A stretch of DNA of 5,762 nt from Candidatus Cloacimonadota bacterium (GTDB taxonomy: Bacteria; Cloacimonadota; Cloacimonadia; Cloacimonadales; TCS61): assembly GCA_030628755.1 (NCBI GenBank), contig DAOVQH010000175.1:1-5762 (forward strand), read 5' to 3'. The notes below the pieces were generated by a model. It saw only the letters and a list, made by a program, of their open reading frames with translations. It had not been told where the DNA came from and did no database searches. The position numbers were made by a program, and so were the translations under genes. Shown in pieces: positions 1 through 5,506 of the stretch. How positions within the stretch are numbered: position 1 is the stretch's first letter; each line of letters begins with the position of its first letter.

Positions 1-135
1 ATCCCCAAAATGCAAAGCATATTTACACTCGACAGGTAAGTCAGCAAGACATCCAGCAAAATTTTTTATTTCAGTGGATTCCCGTTTACACGGGAATGAC
101 AAATGAAGTGAAATTATCAATTTTGCAGAACCCAT
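1..135 (-). CDS. Possible 5' end of a further gene, open at the left edge (doubtful)
   Basis: An uninterrupted frame of 45 codons runs from ATG at 135 to the window edge, beginning MGSAKLIISL and ending ECKYALHFGD. It has no Shine-Dalgarno, and a stop (TAG) lies three codons upstream. It runs through the palindromic repeat at 75-100, which contributes SFPCKRES, the sort of peptide commonly seen in spurious ORFs made by such repeats. I do not recognise the product. Plus-strand frames are also open here, including one from 3 to 248, so openness alone is weak evidence. It could be a real gene into which a repeat has inserted, a later start could be the true one, or it may be non-coding. Confidence 0.2.
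   Translation of the reverse strand, partial: MGSAKLIISLHLSFPCKRESTEIKNFAGCLADLPVECKYALHFGD
75..100. repeat. Palindromic ATTCCC-N8-GGGAAT repeat (dRS3-like/REP-like unit)
   Basis: ATTCCCGT and ACGGGAAT form a perfect 8-bp inverted repeat around TTAC (78-97), flanked by TGG and GAC. The ATTCCC-N8-GGGAAT form matches the dRS3 pattern known from Neisseria, and similar GTCATTCCCG...CGGGAATCCA units are dispersed between genes in many other bacteria. It begins 62 bases past the stop of the double-REC gene. It could fold in RNA, but no T run follows on either strand, so it is not a convincing intrinsic terminator. Only one copy is present in the window, so its dispersed nature here is inferred from the pattern. 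Confidence 0.6.
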
Positions 136-161
136 ATATTTCTATATTTAAGGATGTTAAG

Positions 162-950
162 TTATGCGTATTGACGAATTTTTTCCAGAAGTTGTTCGGG
201 TTTTATGGGTTTTGGTATGAATTCATCAACTTTGTGGTTAGCTGCTAAGATTCTGGCAAAATCAGGTTCTTTAAGCTGTTGATTAAAATCTGTAACCATA
301 AGTATAGGAATATTAAATGTATTTGGATTTGACTTTAGTTCACGACAAACGGAAAACCCATCTAAATCCGCAAGAATGGGGTCTATAATGATCAGGTTAG
401 GAGCCATAATTTTAACCATCATTATTCCACCCTTACCAGTATCAGTAGTTTCAACTTCATAATCTTTTTCTTCTAAAAATTCCCGCATAGAACGCATAAA
501 ATCATGATTATTGTCTATAAACAGAATTTTCTTTTTTCCTGTTGGCTCGGAAGCATAGGCTTTGCTTCGAGAGAGCAACCCATGAACTCGCGCTGTTAGT
601 TCTTTTGGGTCAATTGGTTTTTCAACAAATTCGTCTGCATTGTGATGAAGAGCTATCTTCTCTGCGTATTTCTCTTGAGAAGCCTTATCGCTTACGGAAG
701 TTAAAATAAGTATTGGAATCTCAAAGAAGTCTGTGTTTTGTTTGATTTCTGTACACAATGAAAATCCATCTAAATCAGGTAGCATTATATCCAGAATAAT
801 TAGATCTGGTTTTTCTTTCTTCAGCATTAACCTGGCTTCTCTGGCATTGGAAGCAATTATAACCTCATATTTTTTATTTTCCAATATCCTGCTTGTAGCC
901 TGACTGAAATCTACATCATCATCAATAATTAAGATTTTACCTTCACTCAT
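162..950 (-). CDS. Tandem REC-REC response regulator without an output domain
   Basis: A 262-residue soluble protein made of two receiver domains and nothing else. REC1 (about 4-125) has D10/D11/D12, phospho-acceptor D54 in LIILDIMLPDLDG, T84 and K111. REC2 (about 140-260) has D146, phospho-acceptor D190 in LIIIDPILADLDG, T220 and K247, but the second acidic residue that normally helps hold Mg2+ is Asn147. The two domains arose by internal duplication: compare LDGFSLCTEIK with LDGFSVCRELK. Both have 27 residues between the conserved Thr and Lys, against 22 in the other two REC domains of this window, giving an enlarged alpha4 region ending in DEFVEKPI or DEFIPKPI. There is no DNA-binding or enzymatic domain, so it may be a phosphorelay intermediate, a phosphate sink or a protein-binding regulator. 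It starts at ATG behind AGGAGGG and overlaps the REC-kinase by 8 bases, making that kinase its likely phosphodonor. Confidence 0.93.
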   Translation of the reverse strand: MSEGKILIIDDDVDFSQATSRILENKKYEVIIASNAREARLMLKKEKPDLIILDIMLPDLDGFSLCTEIKQNTDFFEIPILILTSVSDKASQEKYAEKIALHHNADEFVEKPIDPKELTARVHGLLSRSKAYASEPTGKKKILFIDNNHDFMRSMREFLEEKDYEVETTDTGKGGIMMVKIMAPNLIIIDPILADLDGFSVCRELKSNPNTFNIPILMVTDFNQQLKEPDFARILAANHKVDEFIPKPIKPEQLLEKIRQYA

Positions 951-2082
951 TTTTACCCTCCTGTATTTTTGGTAAAAGTATTCTAAAAGTAGTCCCCTGC
1001 CCTAATTCACTTGTTACTTCAATAGTGCCAAAATGGGCATCTATTATTTTTTTAACGATAGACAACCCTAAACCTGTGCCATCAGTTCTATTTCCCTGTT
1101 TTACTTGATAGAATTGATCAAATATAAAAGGAATATCATGCTTGGAAATTCCTATTCCAGTATCGGAAACCTCCACCTTTACATATCCGTTTTCCATTCC
1201 TGCTGTGATGGTTACGTTTCCATCATCCTTATTATACCTGATGCTATTTTCCACTAAATTTAGAAAAACCTGTTCCAGAACATTTGTATTGCCAGATATT
1301 AATGCCAGGTTTTTTGGAACATCCATTTTCAAAGTTACATTATTTTGTTTAGCTAATGATTGCAAAGAATCCAGGATTTTGGATAGGATTGGAATTAAAT
1401 TTGTTGGCTTTAATTCACCAACCAGTTTATTAGCATCGATTTTTGCAAAGTCGAGCCATTCTTTAATAAGTTGAATAAGTTCATCAATACGGATTTTTGA
1501 ACGATTCAGCATATTTTTTTGTTCTTCAGAAACTTCACCTACCATACCGCCGAGAATTACCTCAAAATATTGTTGAACAGCAACCAGCGGAGTTCTAAGC
1601 TGATGTGAAACCATACTGATGAAATTTTCCCTCATTCTATCTTTCTCTTCTCGCAAGCGATTTGTTTCAAGAATTAATTTCCTCTTTTTTATGGCTCGAT
1701 GTGTGACTAATCGAAGTTCATCAGGAGTGAATGGCTTAGGTAAGAAATCGTATGCTTCCCTTTTCATTGCTTCCACTGCTGATTCTATCGTGGCATATCC
1801 AGTTATAACTATTGAGACAATGGTTGGATCAATCTTTTTTATCTCTTCCAAAACTTCCATTCCACTCATTCCGGGCATTTTGAGATCAACAAGAACAAGG
1901 TCTGGTTTTATTTCCCTTATTTTATGTAACCCGGTAATACCATTATTAGCTGTATCAACCTGATAACCATCCTTAACGAAAACCTGACTACAAGAATCGC
2001 ATATATATTGCTCATCGTCGATAATAAGAATTTTTGCCTTTTTTATTTTCATATTATTACTAAAAGGCAAAATCTGTGCCAT
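943..2082 (-). CDS. Soluble hybrid kinase: N-terminal REC domain fused to HisKA and HATPase
   Basis: A 379-residue protein counted from the ATG at 2082, or 369 from the ATG at 2052. Numbering here is from 2082. REC (about 15-132) has D22/D23, phospho-acceptor D66 in LVDLKMPG, T94 and K116. A charged helix (about 133-152) leads to HisKA with His160 in MVSHQLRTPL, an EnvZ/PhoR-like H box. The ATPase domain has an N box at N275/N279, G1 DTGIG (307-311), FDQFYQ, and G2 GTGLGLS (335-341). There is no membrane segment, PAS or GAF domain, so the protein is cytoplasmic and its REC is probably the input. Neither start has a clear Shine-Dalgarno. The 2082 ATG overlaps a sigma54 promoter whose transcript would begin near 2055. 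The 2052 ATG gives the usual REC N-terminus (MKIKKAKILIIDDE) and I think it more likely; the span shown is the longest open form. The stop overlaps the next start by 8 bases. Confidence 0.93.
   Translation of the reverse strand: MAQILPFSNNMKIKKAKILIIDDEQYICDSCSQVFVKDGYQVDTANNGITGLHKIREIKPDLVLVDLKMPGMSGMEVLEEIKKIDPTIVSIVITGYATIESAVEAMKREAYDFLPKPFTPDELRLVTHRAIKKRKLILETNRLREEKDRMRENFISMVSHQLRTPLVAVQQYFEVILGGMVGEVSEEQKNMLNRSKIRIDELIQLIKEWLDFAKIDANKLVGELKPTNLIPILSKILDSLQSLAKQNNVTLKMDVPKNLALISGNTNVLEQVFLNLVENSIRYNKDDGNVTITAGMENGYVKVEVSDTGIGISKHDIPFIFDQFYQVKQGNRTDGTGLGLSIVKKIIDAHFGTIEVTSELGQGTTFRILLPKIQEGKNE
956..962 (-). promoter_or_regulatory. Strong ribosome binding site of the double-REC protein
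   Basis: AGGAGGG with five bases (TAAAA) before the ATG at 950, near-ideal complementarity and spacing. It lies inside the final codons of the REC-kinase. It is clearly stronger than anything ahead of that kinase, so the double-REC protein may be made in excess over the kinase. Confidence 0.75.
2067..2081 (-). promoter_or_regulatory. Sigma54 (-24/-12) promoter
   Basis: TGGCACAGATTTTGC matches the sigma54 core TGGCAC-N5-TTGC at all ten defined positions, with GG and GC separated by exactly ten bases. Taking the final C (2067) as -12 puts +1 near the A at 2055. It points into the REC-kinase gene, and its first bases overlap the outermost possible ATG of that gene (2082-2080). An NtrC-type activator gene ends 136 bp upstream, and two palindromes lie at enhancer distance. 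An exact ten-base match somewhere on either strand of a window this size is expected by chance only about once in a hundred such windows, before context is considered. Function is inferred. Confidence 0.8.
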
Positions 2083-2188
2083 AAAACCAGCGATAAAATG
2101 GAAGTGCTCTAAGTTTATGAAATAGAATAAATTATATTTTTTTCTTATTTATATTTAGGAAAAGTAAATGCTAAATTAATATAAACTT

Positions 2189-2207
2189 TTGAGGATTTTA
2201 TCCTCAA
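2189..2207. promoter_or_regulatory. Predicted activator-binding palindrome 2 (proximal upstream activator site)
   Basis: A perfect inverted repeat, TTGAGGATAAAATCCTCAA on the minus strand: 8-bp arms around a 3-base centre. It differs from the neighbouring palindrome mainly by paired changes in the two arms (A for G with T for C, and the outer base pair), so the dyad is kept while the base changes. This is what two sites for one dimeric DNA-binding protein look like. Its centre is about 118 bp upstream of the -24 GG of the sigma54 promoter. Downstream on the transcribed strand comes AAGTTTATATT rather than a continuous T run, so it is a poor intrinsic terminator. Confidence 0.7.
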
Positions 2208-2209
2208 TG

Positions 2210-2228
2210 CTGGGGAATTAATCCCCAG
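2210..2228. promoter_or_regulatory. Predicted activator-binding palindrome 1 (distal upstream activator site)
   Basis: A perfect inverted repeat, CTGGGGATTAATTCCCCAG on the minus strand: 7-bp arms around a 5-base centre. It contains the last codons and stop (2220-2218) of the sigma54 activator gene. It shares the consensus YTGRGGATWAAWTCCYCAR with the palindrome at 2189-2207. The centres (2219 and 2198) are 21 bp apart, close to two helical turns, so both would face the same side of the DNA. Its centre is about 139 bp upstream of the -24 GG of the promoter at 2067-2081, a normal enhancer distance for NtrC-type proteins. Binding by the adjacent activator is inferred. A role as an RNA hairpin at the gene end cannot be excluded. 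Confidence 0.7.
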
Positions 2229-3561
2229 ATTTTAATCTATATTTATCGATCTTCTGATATAATGTTTTACGGTCAATTTTAAGTAAACCTGCAGCTTTAC
2301 TTTTATTCCAATTGCATTCTCTTAAAATTTTTATTATATGTTCTCTTTCAGCAGAAGCTAAAGTAGTAGAATAGTTTTTTGAACTAACAAATGAAAAATG
2401 AAAAATATCTGTTGGTTCGATAATGTCACTTTTAGTAAGCACAACTGAACGTTCTATGGTGTTTTGCAACTCCCTTACATTTCCGGGCCAATCATAATTA
2501 ATAAGAGCTTGTATAGCCTTGGGGGAAATTGATTTTATTTTCTTCCCTCTTTTTTGGTTATATTTGTTCAAAAAATAATTTACCAGGGAAGGAATATCAT
2601 CTTTCCTAACCCGAAGCGAAGGTAAATTTATGGGTATCACAGCCAACCTGTAAAACAGGTCTTCACGGAATGTACCTTCTTTAATTCCTTTGATTAGATC
2701 TGTATTTGTCGCTGAAATAATTCGAACATCAATTTTTACTGTCTGGTTACTTCCAACTTTTGTAATTTCACTTTCCTGAATTGCTCGCAGGAGTTTTCCC
2801 TGAATATTCGTACTGATATTTCCAATTTCATCAAAAAACAGAGTTCCGGTATTCGCTAATTCAAATTTCCCGAGTTTAGATGCAATTGCTCCTGTGAAAG
2901 AACCCTTAACGTGTCCAAAAAGTTCACTCTCAAAAAGGGTTTCCACCAGACTTCCACAATCTACAGTTACAAAAGGCTTATTTTTTCGGGAACTATTTCG
3001 ATGAATTGCTCTGGCAACCAGTTCTTTTCCAGTTCCACTTTCACCTGAAATTAAGACTGTACTATCAGATGGACCCACTCTTCTTATCAATTCTTTTATT
3101 TTTATCATTGGTTCACTTTCACCAATGAACTCATCCATTCCAATATACGAATTTAACTGTTCGCGAAGATAAATATTTTCTATTAAAAGTTTTCTTTTTT
3201 CAACAACACGTTTAACGATAACTCTCAATGCGTCTGGAGTGAAAGGTTTGGGAAGGAAGTCGTTTGCGCCAATCTTCATAGCTTCAACTGCAGATTCAAC
3301 TGTAGCATATCCGGTAATAACAATCACAACTGTGTCAGGATAATTCTCTTTTATCTTTTTCAAGACATTCATACCGCTAATACCCGGCATTTTCAAATCA
3401 AGGATAATAATATCATAAAACTTCTTTTTCAGAAGCTCCAGACCTTTATGCCCATCTTCAGCTTCACTCACACCATAATGGTCTTTAACAAGGATTTGAC
3501 AGCATGCATCACGCATATGTTTATCATCGTCGATTACTAATATATTGGTTAGTTTATCCAT
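2218..3561 (-). CDS. NtrC-family sigma54-dependent response regulator (REC, AAA+, Fis-type HTH)
   Basis: A 447-residue transcription activator, full length for the NtrC/ZraR/AtoC class. REC (about 5-120) has the acidic cluster D11-D13, phospho-acceptor D55 in ILDLKMPG, T83 and K105. A linker helix leads to the AAA+ domain (about 143-370). This carries Walker A GESGTGKE (173-180), the sigma54-contacting loop GSFTGA (220-225, a common variant of GAFTGA), Walker B LFFDE (241-245), and the arginine-finger region FREDLFYR (298-305), then WPGNVREL (358-365). The C-terminal HTH (about 405-443) reads NWNKSKAAGLLKIDRKTLYQ. All residues for phosphorylation, ATP hydrolysis and sigma54 contact are present. 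The start is ATG with AAGGA five bases upstream, inside the 3' end of the kinase gene, suggesting translational coupling. The gene ends within a palindrome, and a sigma54 promoter lies downstream, so the next operon is its probable target. Confidence 0.96.
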   Translation of the reverse strand: MDKLTNILVIDDDKHMRDACCQILVKDHYGVSEAEDGHKGLELLKKKFYDIIILDLKMPGISGMNVLKKIKENYPDTVVIVITGYATVESAVEAMKIGANDFLPKPFTPDALRVIVKRVVEKRKLLIENIYLREQLNSYIGMDEFIGESEPMIKIKELIRRVGPSDSTVLISGESGTGKELVARAIHRNSSRKNKPFVTVDCGSLVETLFESELFGHVKGSFTGAIASKLGKFELANTGTLFFDEIGNISTNIQGKLLRAIQESEITKVGSNQTVKIDVRIISATNTDLIKGIKEGTFREDLFYRLAVIPINLPSLRVRKDDIPSLVNYFLNKYNQKRGKKIKSISPKAIQALINYDWPGNVRELQNTIERSVVLTKSDIIEPTDIFHFSFVSSKNYSTTLASAEREHIIKILRECNWNKSKAAGLLKIDRKTLYQKIDKYRLKSGD

Positions 3562-5476
3562 TTTGTTCCTTAATCGGCAGGCTTACAGTGAAAGTGGAGC
3601 CTTTTCCAACCTCACTTACAACGCTGATATTTCCCTTATGTTTTTTTATAATTCCATAACTTATGGAAAGCCCAAGTCCTGTGCTGTGAGGTTTGTGCCC
3701 TGCTGAGAAAAAAGGATCGAAAATTTTCCTCATATTCTCTTTTTTGATGCCGTAACCAGTATCTGTAAAATTCACATTTAAAAATTTACCATCAGCAGAA
3801 AAACAGGTTTCAATAGTCAATTTCCCCTGACCATTCATTGACTCTACAGCGTTCAAGAGGATGTTAATGAAAACCTGCTGGATTTTGGCTTTATCAAGCA
3901 TAATTACAGGTAGTGATTGATTAAAATCTGTAATTATATCAACATTTTGAAACATAGATTGATTCTTAACCAGAGAGAGTACATTTTCTATAATTTCATG
4001 GACATTTGTAAATTTCATTTCCGCTATGGTTAGACGTGAAAAATCAAGAAGTCCCTTAACTATTTCCTTACATCTTGTTGTTTGTTCAACTATTTTTTTT
4101 AGATTTTCCTTTATCAGGTTTTCCTCTTTCATATCTTCAAGCAAAAGATTACTATATAATAAGATACTTCCAAGAGGATTGTTTATTTCATGAGCCACAC
4201 CTGCTGCTAATTGGCCAACAATAGCCAATCTTTCGGATTCCATAATTTTTCGTTCTGTATATTCTTTTAATTGTTTATCTCTATCTTTTATAGAATTAGC
4301 CATAAAATTGAATGTTCTTGCTAATTCTCCAATTTCATCTTTAGATTTACATTCAACTCTATGGTTCAAGTCTCCCTCAGCTAAAATATGAGATGCGGAG
4401 ACAAGAGATTGAATAGGTTTGATAATACTGTTCCCAAGTAAGTACGAAACAGCAAAAGCAACAATAATTCCAGCGAGAGTTATCCAAAGGAACGTCCACG
4501 ATGTCTCGCGTTTCATATCCATAAATTCTTCTTCAAGAATTCCAACATACAAAATACCGATAATCTCTTTCTTAATATTCTTTATTGGCTCATAAGCTGT
4601 TATATACCAATCATTAACAACAAACGCCCTATCTATCCAGGGATTTCCTTTTATCACCACCTGTTCATATACTTCTTCAGAAACTCGTGTTCCAATAGCT
4701 CTATTTCCATCCTTTGTTTTTACATTAGTTGAGATACGAAGGTCGTCCTGAAAAATGGTAGCAGTGCCAATATCTTTTCCCTTATAAGTTTCCCCACGAT
4801 ACACTATATCCTTTATCTTATCGACAATTTCATAATTTCTGTTCAGCAAAACTCCGCCATATAATACCCCAATTAAATCACCTTCATAATTAAAAATCGG
4901 AGAGGCAGCTTTTATTATCATACCAGATGTCTTTTCTTTCTCAGTTCTTTGCCTTGCTTTAGGAGTTTCAACAAATTCAATACAAGCTTGATTTGTAAGG
5001 TCATCTCCTTCTTTAAGAAGCTCTTTCTTTTGAACAATTTCAGTTGAAGCAATCTCTTTTTTTTCTTTTATCACCGCTTTGATAATCTCATCTTTTGCCT
5101 GATTATCACCAAATAGTTTTGGATTATGCGTTCTCAGAAGCACTTTCCCATTTTTATCTGTAAGTGTTAGAATATCTAAGGATTCTCTTACACGTATCCT
5201 TTTAAGCTCAGTTTCCAGAGATTCCATATTATTCTTCAAAAAGGCATCTTTTATAAAGAATCTCAAAGCAGTCAGCCGAATTGAGGTTTTAATTTCTCTT
5301 ATTTTTTCCTGGTATATTTCTCTGGCACTATTAAGGTCCAATTTTACTTTATTCTGAGCTTGCTTGACAATTCTATCTCCAATTAAATGTGTTCCTATGA
5401 TTGTAACAGTGAAACCGGAAATGATAATCACTAATAGAAAAAACAATATCATTTTTATTCTAATTGAGATTTTCAT
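3554..5476 (-). CDS. Membrane sensor histidine kinase (Cache-type sensor, HAMP, HisKA, HATPase)
   Basis: A 640-residue inner-membrane sensor kinase. Residues below count from the ATG at 5476. A hydrophobic segment at about 9-28 and a second at about 325-348 bracket a roughly 295-residue extracytoplasmic region. That region resembles Cache_3/Cache_2 fusion sensors, with TDKNGKVLLRT, a SGMIIKAASPIF stretch and NPWIDRAFVVNDWYITAYEPI followed by GILYVGILEEE. HAMP follows (about 349-402), then HisKA with the phospho-acceptor His429 in GVAHEINNPLG (NtrB/ZraS-like H box). The ATPase domain has the N box around Asn542, G1 DTGYG (572-576), FDPFF, and G2 STGLGLS. All catalytic motifs are intact. An in-frame TTG at 5500 would add 8 residues but has no ribosome site. 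The ATG follows AAAAAGG by 11 bases and starts just before the membrane helix, so I prefer it. The gene overlaps the sigma54 activator by 8 bases, which makes that its likely partner. The ligand is unknown. Confidence 0.93.
   Translation of the reverse strand: MKISIRIKMILFFLLVIIISGFTVTIIGTHLIGDRIVKQAQNKVKLDLNSAREIYQEKIREIKTSIRLTALRFFIKDAFLKNNMESLETELKRIRVRESLDILTLTDKNGKVLLRTHNPKLFGDNQAKDEIIKAVIKEKKEIASTEIVQKKELLKEGDDLTNQACIEFVETPKARQRTEKEKTSGMIIKAASPIFNYEGDLIGVLYGGVLLNRNYEIVDKIKDIVYRGETYKGKDIGTATIFQDDLRISTNVKTKDGNRAIGTRVSEEVYEQVVIKGNPWIDRAFVVNDWYITAYEPIKNIKKEIIGILYVGILEEEFMDMKRETSWTFLWITLAGIIVAFAVSYLLGNSIIKPIQSLVSASHILAEGDLNHRVECKSKDEIGELARTFNFMANSIKDRDKQLKEYTERKIMESERLAIVGQLAAGVAHEINNPLGSILLYSNLLLEDMKEENLIKENLKKIVEQTTRCKEIVKGLLDFSRLTIAEMKFTNVHEIIENVLSLVKNQSMFQNVDIITDFNQSLPVIMLDKAKIQQVFINILLNAVESMNGQGKLTIETCFSADGKFLNVNFTDTGYGIKKENMRKIFDPFFSAGHKPHSTGLGLSISYGIIKKHKGNISVVSEVGKGSTFTVSLPIKEQNG
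3567..3571 (-). promoter_or_regulatory. Ribosome binding site of the sigma54 activator
   Basis: AAGGA followed by ACAAA and the ATG at 3561. It lies inside the last codons of the upstream kinase, whose stop (3556-3554) comes after this start. Ribosomes finishing the kinase can therefore re-initiate here, which would keep kinase and regulator in fixed proportion. Confidence 0.7.
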
Positions 5477-5506
5477 AATATTTTGTACCTTTTTAGACAA
5501 AAATAT

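Noticed and set aside
3..248. Plus-strand open frame entering from the left edge
   Set aside because: It passes through the palindromic repeat and then runs antisense to the end of the double-REC gene; the repeat-derived part (WIPVYTGM) is typical of spurious ORFs. Other plus frames are open here too.
1142..1474. Plus-strand open frame of 110 codons
   Set aside because: It lies wholly antisense to the HisKA/ATPase part of the REC-kinase, whose motifs are intact; no ribosome site or recognisable domain.
1619..1963. Plus-strand open frame of 114 codons
   Set aside because: It is antisense to the REC domain and linker of the REC-kinase; its residues mirror the conserved REC codons and show no protein family of their own.
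2131..2136. TATAAT on the minus strand in the intergenic region as a sigma70 -10 element
   Set aside because: No TTGACA-like hexamer lies 16-19 bp upstream, and such hexamers are expected by chance in very AT-rich DNA.
2189..2228. Pair of hairpins as an intrinsic terminator for the activator operon
   Set aside because: The first palindrome contains the stop codon, and the second is followed by AAGTTTATATT instead of a T run. The shared dyad consensus and 21-bp spacing fit protein-binding sites better, though an RNA role is not excluded.
4457..4473. GG-N10-GC with TTGC on the minus strand inside the sensor kinase gene
   Set aside because: The -24 half is TGGAAT rather than TGGCAC, and it lies in the coding region for the second membrane helix with no palindromic sites noticed nearby; probably chance.
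5474..5500. TTG start at 5500 for the sensor kinase
   Set aside because: No Shine-Dalgarno precedes it, and the eight added residues (MSKKVQNI) lie before a normal MK...hydrophobic membrane start at the ATG at 5476, which has AAAAAGG upstream.
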